From assembly GCA_029298735.1 (NCBI GenBank), contig JANSLP010000046.1, forward strand, positions 95,427 to 159,426: 64,000 nt of DNA, in the 5' to 3' direction. The position numbers were made by a program, and so were the translations under genes. The DNA is from Ophiostoma sp. CBS 140.51. Lineage: Eukaryota; Ascomycota; Sordariomycetes; Ophiostomatales; Ophiostomataceae. Positions 53,006 to 62,661 of the stretch are shown piece after piece; the first letter of the stretch is position 1; every line of letters begins with the position of its first letter. Below the pieces are notes generated by a model. The model was given only the letters and a program-made list of their open reading frames with translations. It searched no databases and was not told the DNA's origin.

Positions 53006-53792
53006 TGTGATGTTTGGCTCGTCGTGATGTTGCTTGTCAACGTCAAGTTGACTGCATCGACCGTTTGTTGAGACTTCCCCGCAAGACACGACATTTGGCA
53101 AGACACGGCATTTGGGACATTGGACGGAAGGAACGCAGGAACAGACAAAGTACGTGTGGGGGAAACGTGTTAAGTGTGTTGTCTTACCTTGGAAGGAGCG
53201 ATCAAAGCACAACACGCAGGTTCCTGCCCTGGATGGATGTGCGCGTCAAAAGACGGTAAAGGAGGAATGCTGTCTCGGTTTCAACAAGGAAGGCACGCGT
53301 CAAGTTCAAGCGCACTCCTGCTCCAATGGTCGCTCTGTCCTAAATAGTACCGATCATAAGCAAATCACAGAGACAGTCTTCACCTCACATTCTGATGTCA
53401 TCAAAATAAAGACATATTACGAGGTCTTCGCCCCAATTCTCTCGCCGCACACTCGCTCCAACAGACATCGATCCCCCGCACTGTGGTTCGCGACGTTGTC
53501 CCTGAAGCTTGGAGCTCCAAAACGGGCCCAAAAGCGCCTGTGCCTTGTGCCTGCCACTTTCGACAGCGCTAAGCAGTAAAGTGGATCCCACACCTTCCAT
53601 TGGCGAATGAAATTTCTGCAGCTCTCCACGCCCATAGCTCTTTCTAAGTTTGATCTCGAACATTTTTTGGTGTCTCTCTCTCCTTCCTTCTCTCCTCTCT
53701 CCTCTCTCCTCCTCAGCACAACTTTATTTCCTCGACAATCCTCACCTCTACACTGTTTCGACACTGAACACTTGCCCAACTCCACCCCGACC
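53006..53792. other. Divergent promoter region between the chitinase and JIP5 genes
   Basis: About 790 bp. A long CT-rich run at 53,672-53,715 precedes the JIP5 start by about 80 bp and probably is part of its core promoter or 5' UTR. Confidence 0.6.
53672..53715 (+). promoter_or_regulatory. CT-rich tract upstream of JIP5
   Basis: Pyrimidine-only run of over 40 bp, ending in CTCCTCAG, about 80-120 bp before the ATG. Such tracts are common at transcription start sites of highly expressed fungal housekeeping genes. The trailing CAG could also be a splice acceptor in the 5' UTR. Confidence 0.45.
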
Positions 53793-55082
53793 ATGCTCGA
53801 AAATCTTTGCAAGCTGCCGCTGTCGGCAGACATCTTCGCGCAGGTGCTGCACCCGACCGAGCCTCTTCTGACCGTCGGCCTCTCAAATGGCCGCGTCGAG
53901 TGCTACCGTCTGCCCGAAAGCGGCGCTGGCAACGACGGCAAAAAAGCTGGCGTGATCAAGCCGCTGTGGACGACCAAGCGTCACAAGGGCAGCTGCCGCA
54001 ACCTGGCCTACAGCATCGACGGCAAGTGGGTGTACTCGGCCGGCGCCGACGCGATCGTCAAGCACTTTGACCCGCACACCGGTAAAGTGGTCTCGAAATT
54101 TGCGATTCCTCCCCGCCGCGACGGCGCCCTCGATCCTCCGGCGATTCTGCACATCTTGTCGCCCCAGACCATGCTGCTGGGCACCGACGACGGCTTCCTG
54201 TACATTTACGACCTCAAGGAAGACGGCTCTGTGGCGGCCAAGCCGAGCCGCACGCACAAGCCGCACGACGACTACGTGACCTCGATTACACCCCTCCCTC
54301 CCTCGGCAGAGAGCACATCCGGCTACCCCAAGCAGTGGGTCAGCACGGGCGCCGGTACATTGGCTGTCACCGATTTGCGCGCGGGCATTATCGCACGCTC
54401 CGAAGACCAGGACACCGAGCTGCTGTGCTCCACAATTATCCCGCGGGGCCTCGGCCCCAAGAACCTCCGCGGCAACCCCGTCGTGGCTGTCGGCACAGGC
54501 AACGGTGTGCTAACGCTGTGGGACAAGGGCGCGTGGGACGACCAGCAGGAACGCTTCTATGTGGCGGGCGGCCGTAACCAAAAGGATGGCGAGAGCTTGG
54601 ACGCTGTGGTGCGTGTGCCCGACTCGGTGCGGTGGAGCAACGGACAGACGGTCGTGGTGGGTGCCGGTGACGGTACCGTGAGCATTGTCGACCTGCGGGG
54701 CCGCGAAGTGCGCCAAGTGCTGATGCACGACGAGGTGGAAGGCGTGACGGCTGTGGGCTTTGACAGCCTGGGCCGACTGGTGACGTCGGGTGGCCATACT
54801 GTGGGCATCTGGCAGGAGAACAAGGATGCCAACGGTGGTGGTGTTGGTGGCAGTGACGATGAGGATTACGAGGACAAGGACAGTGATGACGACTCGGACG
54901 ACAGCGATGCGCCTCCTAAGAAGACAGCTAGCAAGAAGCGCGCGGCCGACAGCGACGACAGCGATGACTCAGACAGCGACGATTCGGAGCGCGAGCAGAC
55001 GAAGCGCCGCAAGAAGAAGAACAAGAAGGGCCGCAAGGGCAAGCCACAGGCCAAGCGGGCATCGTTCCCGGGTCTTGACTGA
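53793..55082 (+). CDS. JIP5: WD40 protein JIP5 (ribosome biogenesis)
   Basis: Nucleolar WD40 propeller of 429 residues, the fungal counterpart of WDR55, needed for large-subunit ribosome assembly. The frame opens MLENLCKLPLSADIFAQVLHP, the typical JIP5 start; blades can be followed as LTVGLSNGRVECYRL, LAYSIDGKWVYSAGADAIVKHFD, MLLGTDDGFLYIYDL, WVSTGAGTLAVTDLR, VAVGTGNGVLTLWDKG, VVVGAGDGTVSIVDLRG, and GFDSLGRLVTSGGHTVGIWQ. The tail after about residue 348 is acidic (Asp/Ser), then Lys/Arg-rich, ending KGKPQAKRASFPGLD as in family members. An in-frame Met further upstream (53607) was rejected since its ~60 residues are a pyrimidine-tract translation. Single exon. Confidence 0.93.
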   Translation: MLENLCKLPLSADIFAQVLHPTEPLLTVGLSNGRVECYRLPESGAGNDGKKAGVIKPLWTTKRHKGSCRNLAYSIDGKWVYSAGADAIVKHFDPHTGKVVSKFAIPPRRDGALDPPAILHILSPQTMLLGTDDGFLYIYDLKEDGSVAAKPSRTHKPHDDYVTSITPLPPSAESTSGYPKQWVSTGAGTLAVTDLRAGIIARSEDQDTELLCSTIIPRGLGPKNLRGNPVVAVGTGNGVLTLWDKGAWDDQQERFYVAGGRNQKDGESLDAVVRVPDSVRWSNGQTVVVGAGDGTVSIVDLRGREVRQVLMHDEVEGVTAVGFDSLGRLVTSGGHTVGIWQENKDANGGGVGGSDDEDYEDKDSDDDSDDSDAPPKKTASKKRAADSDDSDDSDSDDSEREQTKRRKKKNKKGRKGKPQAKRASFPGLD

Positions 55083-55233
55083 AGTAGTTCACAAAAGGGT
55101 GATTTAAACGGGCGCAATATGGAACAGGAAAACAAAAACACTGTATACAAGGTCTATGCGTTTATATATCCAGGAGGTGGACTCCACTCAAAATAACGAC
55201 ACGATACCCAACCAACCCATCTACATATCCTGC

Positions 55234-56342
55234 TTACAGAGGTTTCCGTGCCGTCGTCCGCCAGTACCAAAAGTTGCCCTTGGCCGTCTTCTCGTCCAGC
55301 AGCGCCACCTTGGCCGCTGACGTCTTGCGCACGGCATCCTCCTTGGTCTTCACGTCCTCAAAGCCACCTGTGTGCACCATTCCCTGCAGGTACGACGAGA
55401 TAATCGTGTACAGCGATGTCATTGTCGTGCCCCGCAGCGTCGGGTGCTCCCAGAAGTCGGACGTCTTGAACACTTCTTGGCGCGCGCCCTCGAATCCGTT
55501 GTCGTCCAGCAGCTTGTCCAGCCCAATGGGGTAGGTCACGCCGCCACCCTCTTGGCCACGCGATTTGTGGAACCGCAGCATCTGGTTCATCGTGTCGGCC
55601 AGCTCCGAGTCGGCCGGAAAGCCCTCAAAGTGGTAGACGTCAATCTCCTCCCAAACGAGGTAGCCACCGGGGCGCAAGAGTGTGCGCAGGTTGGCGGCAA
55701 TGGGCTGCCAGTCGGACGGCTTAAGACCCAGGACCAGTAGGCGAACGTGGACAAGGTCGTATGTCCCCTGGATTTCGGCGGGGAACGGCTCGGCAGCATT
55801 GGACTCGAGCAACTGCACATTCGGCGGGCGCGACGCGGCCGGGCGGAACTTGGACGTGTTAAAATCGTATCCGTCTAGGCGGGCTGTGGGTGGCAGCAAG
55901 CTGGCCAGATCGACAAGCCAGATACCGGTGCCAGTGCCGACGTCGGCAATGGACACAGGCGGCTGGCCAGCAAAGGCTGGATCTGCTTCACGCGCCTTGA
56001 CAAGGCTCTGCAGGTAGGCATCGACCTCGGGCGCTACGACTGTGTTGCCCGTGATGGGCACAAACACGTTGTGGTGGTTCCATTCGAGACGCTCAATCTC
56101 GGACGAGAGCTCGCTGTGGTTGAGCGGGTACAGCGACATGGCGGCCGATTTGTAGGGCGAAGGGAGTGGTTGGTATTGTGCAGGCACCGTAGGCAGCGAG
56201 ACGGGCTTGTTTTCTGACGAACGAAGAGGTAGATGTCAATATGATAAAAGTAAACAAGCAATGATTATGATACGCAAACCATAATACGCAAACCCCAACA
56301 GCATCTACGACAGGAAGGCACACCTTTTATAGCGGTCGCCAT
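55234..56342 (-). CDS. LaeA-like SAM-dependent methyltransferase
   Basis: Methyltransferase of 332 residues. The model uses a 19-bp first exon (56342-56324: MATAIK) and a 110-bp intron (GTGTGC donor, GTCAG acceptor), then 56213-55234. The SAM-binding motif I is IADVGTGTGIWLVDLA, motif II is LDGYDFN and the post-motif region has YDLVHVRLLVLGL then LRPGGYLVWEEID, as in the LaeA/UMTA-type group of fungal secondary-metabolism methyltransferases. LaeA itself is about 370-390 residues and nuclear; this paralogue lacks a long N-terminus. The substrate is unknown. Alternative start: the downstream Met in KSAAMSLYPLNHSE. The first exon is short but the spliced frame runs straight into the conserved YPLNHSELSSEIERLEWNH. 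Confidence 0.75.
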
Positions 56343-59002
56343 GATTGCAAGATTGCCAAGCAGCGTGCTCTCTTTCTGTCTTTGCTCTTGAAGTGAGATT
56401 GTTGGTGCTTGTCCGCCGTATTCAAGTGTCGTCACCTCCTAGGGCGTTGAGGCTTCACGAACACGGAGATCGGAATACTGCCGAGCGTGTTGACTGCTGA
56501 TCTTGGCTCGATCGGGGAAGGGGAATGAGGAAACGGGTCGATGGTTTCCTCTTGTCTCCTTGTCAAACAAGACACGAGAGAGGCTCTAGTCCTGTTCAGA
56601 TGTGAGATCAAGCTGTGAGACTGGGGCGATGCGATTGTCCAGTATGGGGCACAATGAGAAGTACGGAATTAGTTCGAGTTGAAACGGAGAGAATGGAAAA
56701 GGCCGGCCGGAGGTGGAGCGTGGTTGTGCAGATCCAAAATGACGGGGCACGATCTGAGTACAGAGAGAAAAAGGTTACGATGGCAAAAACAGGAAAAACA
56801 AAAGTCAAGGAATAGAGGAAAGATGAGAATGAAGAGGGACAGAAAGAGAATGGCAGAATCATGCACACCCACATCTACCGTCTACTGCTGCCATCTCTCG
56901 ACCACGCATCCTCCGGTCCTCCTCGTCCCCATATCTCCCACATCCTCTCGTTCCTTTGCATTTCCCTTCCTCCTCCCCCACTAACACCATTTTCCGAGGA
57001 CCATAAAAAGAAGCTAGAAATACAACCCGCCCGCGTCTCCGCTCCTGGCGGTCCTGACGATCCACTGCACCTGTACATACTTGTATTAGTGTGCATGTGG
57101 AGGGTGTATCTACACCAGAAATACAGTCGTCAGGGACAAAGAGACCCGTCAGACTGTCAAGCCCGTCAGACAATACACTGTGTTTGTTCCGGCCGAAGCC
57201 GTGGACCATCCGCGCTAAGCTGAGAAGGGACAGTGGGAAGATGGAAAGATGCAGAGTTGTAAAAAAGGGTCATCATCGGTGCACGGGGCTTCTTCTTGGT
57301 ATCCGGTAGCAGTTGCAGTCGTATTTCTTATTCCTGTATGTCGTAGTTGCAGTTACAGTTGCAGCCTGCGGCGTGGTGTTCAGGGACAAAATCGTTGACG
57401 GTGGTCCCTCTTTGTTTTGCACGTATTCAATCACCGCCAAAGCATTAGTTTTGTTGTCATTCTTCAATACGCCTGTCGTTCTCACATACGCCGTATTATG
57501 TCACTCTTTAAGATATTGCCTCCAACTGTCTAGTTTGATTCCAGGCACTTCACACCAAGATCGGCACCGACGGCCGAACTCGACGGACGGGGAATACAGG
57601 CGGAATCCGTGAAAGAAAAGGCTGAACAGTCTACGTAGTAATATACCGTCGCTTTCTTGACTCTGACCCAGAAAGGTGGATGTCCGTCTGCGTCTTTTTC
57701 TTTTATCATTTATCATCCTTTTGTTTCTTGGAGGGGGAGGGGCACACCGCGCACAGTCGCAAAGGACGCAAATGCTACGTCAAACAGAGGCATGTGAAGA
57801 AGCCAGCTGGGGAAAGACACAAGGAACAGAGAAGGAGAAAAAACGTGTTCGGTTTTGTTGCGTGCTTCTTGTGTACTTGTACGTGCGGAGTACTTTGTAT
57901 GTACTATCAGACACCGCTTCTTCCATATTTGCCAGTCGTTGATCGTTCCCTCTACCTGGTTCGCATGCACACGGCATGCATTCAGATGCAAGCCAGAGCA
58001 CCCCAAATCACACCAAAATTCCTTTCTCGGATCCTTATTTCTTGGGTCTGCCCACAAAGAGTGAGCCCGAGACCAAATTCTTGGTGTTCCGCCCAGAGCC
58101 ATTACGTCTCGTCCGTCTTCCCAGTGCCCCGTTTCTACGCTTTTCCAATCCGCAACTTCTCTCAATTTGGACAGCCCGCAGCGTCGCCTGCATGGTACCA
58201 ATATTTGGTTTGGTCCGGCATGGTACGTTCTGCGGTGATATTTTTCTTGCTTTTTTATTCTGCGACTTTACTCTTTCAGAAATTAAAAAAGTAATGTATG
58301 ATAAGATCGAAGACCGTATTTCTGTGTTTTGTACATTTTTATACACAATACCGAGTGTTCAACTTCCGTGTAAGTCGTACATCCAACAACCAACATGCCC
58401 CTGTTTGGCCAGGGCCAGAAGGCCAGTCAGACAACAGCTGCTCCTGACAGGTCCTGGACTGACTCGATTGCATACCGCATGCCCCCCGAAAGAGCGAGCA
58501 TGTACATCCAACGCCGCCAAGACCGTTGGTGTGGATGAGGCGGGAGCGACGGCGGGAGTTCCGCGACTGGCTCGGCCATGGCGTCGGTCTCTGGTCTTGG
58601 AGCGAGTGACCCCCATTCCTGTACAACCCCCGAGAGGAGAATCGCCCAAAACGTGTCGACAAAAATGTTCCCAGAAATCTGTCACAGATCCCGCACCTCT
58701 CAAGCGGGAATGATTCTGCTGGAATTGGGGGCTGTTGGTTGTCGTTCCGCTCCCAAGTCATCGGATCGTCAAGCAGACGAGGAAGAGCGGGACAAGAGAG
58801 GGGTAAAAGAAAGACGATCGACGGCAATAGTTTTTGTATATTGTATTATTTCGTACTTGAGAACAGCACCAGGCCACGACAACATGCAACCGTCCTTTTA
58901 ACTTTTCCAGCTCAACCCCAATTTTGTTTTGAACGCCATGAATACTCCATAAACGACACACCAGCTTATTTTACCGTCTGATTTCTCTCCCAGATTGGCT
59001 CC
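56343..59002. other. 2.7 kb intergenic, no convincing gene
   Basis: Frames up to 245 codons occur (57,976-58,713) but overlap others on both strands and are not protein-like. Parts near 56,660-56,850 and 57,690-57,850 are purine-rich. No gene seen. Confidence 0.45.
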
Positions 59003-60325
59003 TCACTCTTCGTAAGCCGATTGGGACAGCCCGCACACATTCAGCCAACGCACGAGCGACTTCCGCCGGCTGTGTCCATGGCCAGTCGAAAGACCATCTA
59101 CTTCATCTCCTTTGATCTCGATCTCTAGGCTGTCCTTGAGATTCTTGGCCCGCTTGATCTTCTTACTTCCCTGCTTTTCAGCGTCGACCTCCGTCATCAA
59201 GCCGTAGTCCTCGACTAACTTCGCCCATGACTCGGCGCCCCGCCGTGCCATCTCAGCCGGCACACTTGCATCCGTACCACTTGCCCTCCGGTTGAACAGC
59301 TCAAAGCTCAGCCACCCACGGTAGCCCAAATCGCCCAGAACGGTGTTCAAGATCTGGTTAATGGGCAAGTATCCGCTGCGATCACCCTCGCCGTAAAAGA
59401 GTCGGTGCTTCCGGGACCACGCCATGCGTGCCGGCAGATCCGGATCGTAGAGCGGGTGACCCGGCAGGAGTGGGGAAGCCAGCCGGGCACCGTCGGCGAT
59501 TTGCACCAAAAACACACGCTCAACGTCGACAGACGATGCCAACTCCTTCATCGAGGCTGCTATCTGTTCTTCCGCATCTGGCTGCACGCCGCCGTGAATC
59601 ATGGGGTCTGCGTACACACGCGCAGCAATATTAAATGTGTCGAGACACAGACCAAAGTTGGGTTGATCGACTTGCTGGACAACGTCCCAGCTGGCCTGCC
59701 AAGTATCAATGTGTGTGCCCCAGGCCAGGGCCTCATAGCAAAGCCGGACGGGCGGTTTGGCAGCGGCAGCAATGTCGGCAGCCTCGCGCAGGTCTTGCAC
59801 GATAAACTTGAGGTCACCCGTAGTTAGACTGGCGGGCAAGAAACTAGACGGGATAAGGATAAGGTCAGTCCGCATAATGCCGGCCAAGCGGCACCACAGA
59901 CGCAGCTCGGCCAAGCGGTCAGCCCGCGCATCACGGCTGATGAGGCCCTCAAAGTGGCGGAAGGGTTGCAGACAGATGACGGTCAAGCGGCGCTTGGCAC
60001 ACATGGCCCTGACCAAAGCCGCGGCACGGACAAGCTGGCTGTCTGTGGGTGCGCTAGTCGGTGGTGCCATGAGGATGGTTGTTGGGATGGCTGTTGTTTC
60101 CGTCGTGTATGAGGAAGGAGGAATCAGAGGTAGTGTTTGGGCAATGTACTCAAGGTCATCGTAAAACAGCTCGATTCCCTGGTACCCGTGTTGCGCAGCT
60201 TGGTCTAACCGTTGTTCCAGCGTGTGACCGGCATAGCTCTGACCGAGGGACATTGTGCTGATGGATAGACGGCAGGGCATTTTGGATGACGGGGTGATGG
60301 GCGTGGTATCCATGATGGGCGACAT
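59003..60325 (-). CDS. 3-Dehydroshikimate dehydratase (Qa-4/QutC type)
   Basis: Cytosolic metal-dependent lyase that turns 3-dehydroshikimate into protocatechuate, in quinate/shikimate breakdown; 440 residues, single exon. It is a TIM barrel of the AP-endonuclease-2 fold. The opening, CRLSISTMSLGQSYAGHTLEQRLDQAAQHGYQGIELFYDDLE in outline, is the Qa-4/QutC start. Metal ligands can be placed as E198 (CYEALAWG), D229 (LCLDTFN), Q275 (LVQIADG) and E342 (LSFELFN). A Thr/Pro-rich insertion at about 70-95 is unusual. The C-terminus past 385 is a charged tail with an RRKS stretch. The start could instead be M16 (60280), which matches orthologues better; a Met at 60457 was rejected. No quinate dehydrogenase, transporter or regulator lies beside it. 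Confidence 0.87.
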   Translation of the reverse strand: MSPIMDTTPITPSSKMPCRLSISTMSLGQSYAGHTLEQRLDQAAQHGYQGIELFYDDLEYIAQTLPLIPPSSYTTETTAIPTTILMAPPTSAPTDSQLVRAAALVRAMCAKRRLTVICLQPFRHFEGLISRDARADRLAELRLWCRLAGIMRTDLILIPSSFLPASLTTGDLKFIVQDLREAADIAAAAKPPVRLCYEALAWGTHIDTWQASWDVVQQVDQPNFGLCLDTFNIAARVYADPMIHGGVQPDAEEQIAASMKELASSVDVERVFLVQIADGARLASPLLPGHPLYDPDLPARMAWSRKHRLFYGEGDRSGYLPINQILNTVLGDLGYRGWLSFELFNRRASGTDASVPAEMARRGAESWAKLVEDYGLMTEVDAEKQGSKKIKRAKNLKDSLEIEIKGDEVDGLSTGHGHSRRKSLVRWLNVCGLSQSAYEE

Positions 60326-62661
60326 GGCCGCTGTGAGAAAGGGGATAGTGGAGGATTGATGAGAACGTGCAGAGACTGTTGATATCTCAAAGGTGAATCT
60401 GTCTGTCAATAAGTGTGAAGAGGTATGAAGGATGTGGGATAAAAGAAAATCAAACACTAGAGGAGAGAGACGATGATTGTATTTATACTCATCATGTGGA
60501 GGTAGAATATGCGATAGTCAAAGGCTGGGACGGTTAGGTTAGGACTTCTCATTTGCTGGCTTGTTGGCACCACTGAGGCAACTCGTCACGGAATCTCAGC
60601 ACATAACTTGCTCTGTGACACAGATGTGGAGATACGTTGTGGCCGGTGATCGAAGATGTCATTTTCCCAAGTGGTTTTCCGTTGGAATTTCTTAATTAAC
60701 CCATTTCTTATCACCCACCGCCTCGTGATATCCGTGGCTGCTTTCTCATGCGGCCACAGCAGCTATTGCCTGCCGCAAAGGCGTTGGCGCATTGATACTG
60801 CATCGTCCCTGCTTTGCAGGAGGTGTTGTGTTCACGTTTTCCATATGCCTGCCAACATGTCCCTCACGTTATCAGTTGACATGGCTGCACGGGGAAAAGG
60901 CGCGATGGTGGATCTCCCGTGATACTGCCTCCCCAAGGAAAGAGGAAAGAGCAACCGAGGGTGTTGGGCATACGTGTAGAAAACGTTCATAGCACGGGAA
61001 GGTTGCTAAAAGACTTTGAATTTAGGTGAATATAAAAACAATACGGCCTTTTATTTCGTGTTGCATTTTTCATTTTCATCCAATAATTTATACAAGGAAG
61101 GGAACCATGGCGACTAAGTTAAAGTCAAAGTTGACATGTCTTTAACCAGTGCGCACATAGAAAGATGGGTGCACCAAGTTAGACATAAAATAAAAAATTG
61201 AAAAAGGAAGATGGCAAGTCAGAGAAAAATCAGCCTCCAAAACACTCAGAGAATGTTATTAAGTACGTAAAAGCAAAGTTCTATGAATGAAATTCTCTCA
61301 TTGTTGCACAGAAAATGCATCACATCGATGTTATGAAAAGTTCTTGTCGCCAGCATCACGAGAATAAATGACCAGAAATTGTCAAAAGGGGTAATAATAC
61401 CCTTAAGTCTGTCACAAGAAGAACGAGCGATTTAAGCCGCCCGTAAAATAAATAACATCGTGAAAATTCTTCACCTCAATGCATGAAATGTCCGTCCCTC
61501 GGCTGGCTTTGTGTAATGTGGCCCGCGATAAACGAGGCAAGAAAACGTGTGAAATTCATGAGCTCTACATAACCGTATGTAAAAAGGTGACCCAACAGGC
61601 CTGATACGACAGGTTGCCTGCATGGTTTTGACAGGCCATTGACAGGCGATATTGTGTGCAGTTTGAGTGAACGGTTTGTCTGCTGAGTGTTCATCTCAAA
61701 ATACCTTAATTGATCTTGATTATTATTATTATTGACGAGACACTGACCACTTATAATTAGTGGCTACCGACATATTGGCCCACTAAAGGCACTGTAAATT
61801 GAATGTTGTACCTGCCCGTCGTGCCTGGCGCCGTGTATGCCACCATGCGTTCCTGCCGCATGCAAACATTCGTCTTGTTCGTTCTTGCTGTGTTTGTGCA
61901 ACCCCAAACTTTTTTTTCTACCACGGCAACATCTTGTGCCTGCCTCGTTCTGGATTGTATCCCAAATCGCACCTTCTGTGGTATCGGCCAGGAACGCTAA
62001 ATGCGGCCAATGTTGGGGTTATTTTGGGTGTATGTTGTACTTTGAGTGGTCAATTGCACTTTCCTTGCATTTTCCAGTTTTCACCCCGCGCCGGCGATAA
62101 ACGGTCGATAAACGTTGCCATCCGCGCCTTCCTATTCTGACTGCTGCCGGTCTTATCCTGTCATCCCGCCTCCTATTTTTGTTGGCCGATTTCAATTGCT
62201 CTGTTCTCCTTCTCGTACATTTTAGACCCCTTGATTGTTGTTCTTATTGCTTTTCCTGTCATACTCAACTCGCCGTCTGCACCACCACGGCCAGACCGGA
62301 GCTTCTCTTGGTGGCCCGCCGCAATCTATCGTCCACTCAGCTCCTCCTGGTCACGGCGTCGACTCATCCGGCATTATCGTCCCCAACGGCTTGAAGCCCC
62401 ACACTTCTTCATTCGCCCGAATCCAATTCACAGGGTACAGCATCAAGACGTTCAGCACATATAACACGTACAAGTATCTCGCCTCGCGACACCACGACTT
62501 TTTGACACGACGATAAATCACAATAACAGGATATCACGACACGGGACCACGGCCAGCTGCAGCGTTTACGAACGGCAACACGGCATCTGCCATCTGTTGT
62601 GCTCTCTCCCTCTCTCTCTCTCTCTCACCCTGTTTTGTTTTGTTCATAACAACCATCAACC
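60326..62661. other. 2.3 kb intergenic, no convincing gene
   Basis: AT-rich between about 61,010 and 61,780, including a short TTA run at 61,725. The 61,800-62,620 part has mixed composition and frames up to 113 codons with no recognised content. The end is the amidase promoter with a CT tract. Confidence 0.45.
62602..62626 (+). promoter_or_regulatory. CT-repeat tract in the amidase 5' region
   Basis: About 25 bp of CT repeats about 35-60 bp before the ATG, a common fungal core-promoter/5' UTR element. Confidence 0.45.

Noticed and set aside
57976..58713. 245-codon plus-strand frame
   Set aside because: Overlapping frames on both strands, no recognised content.
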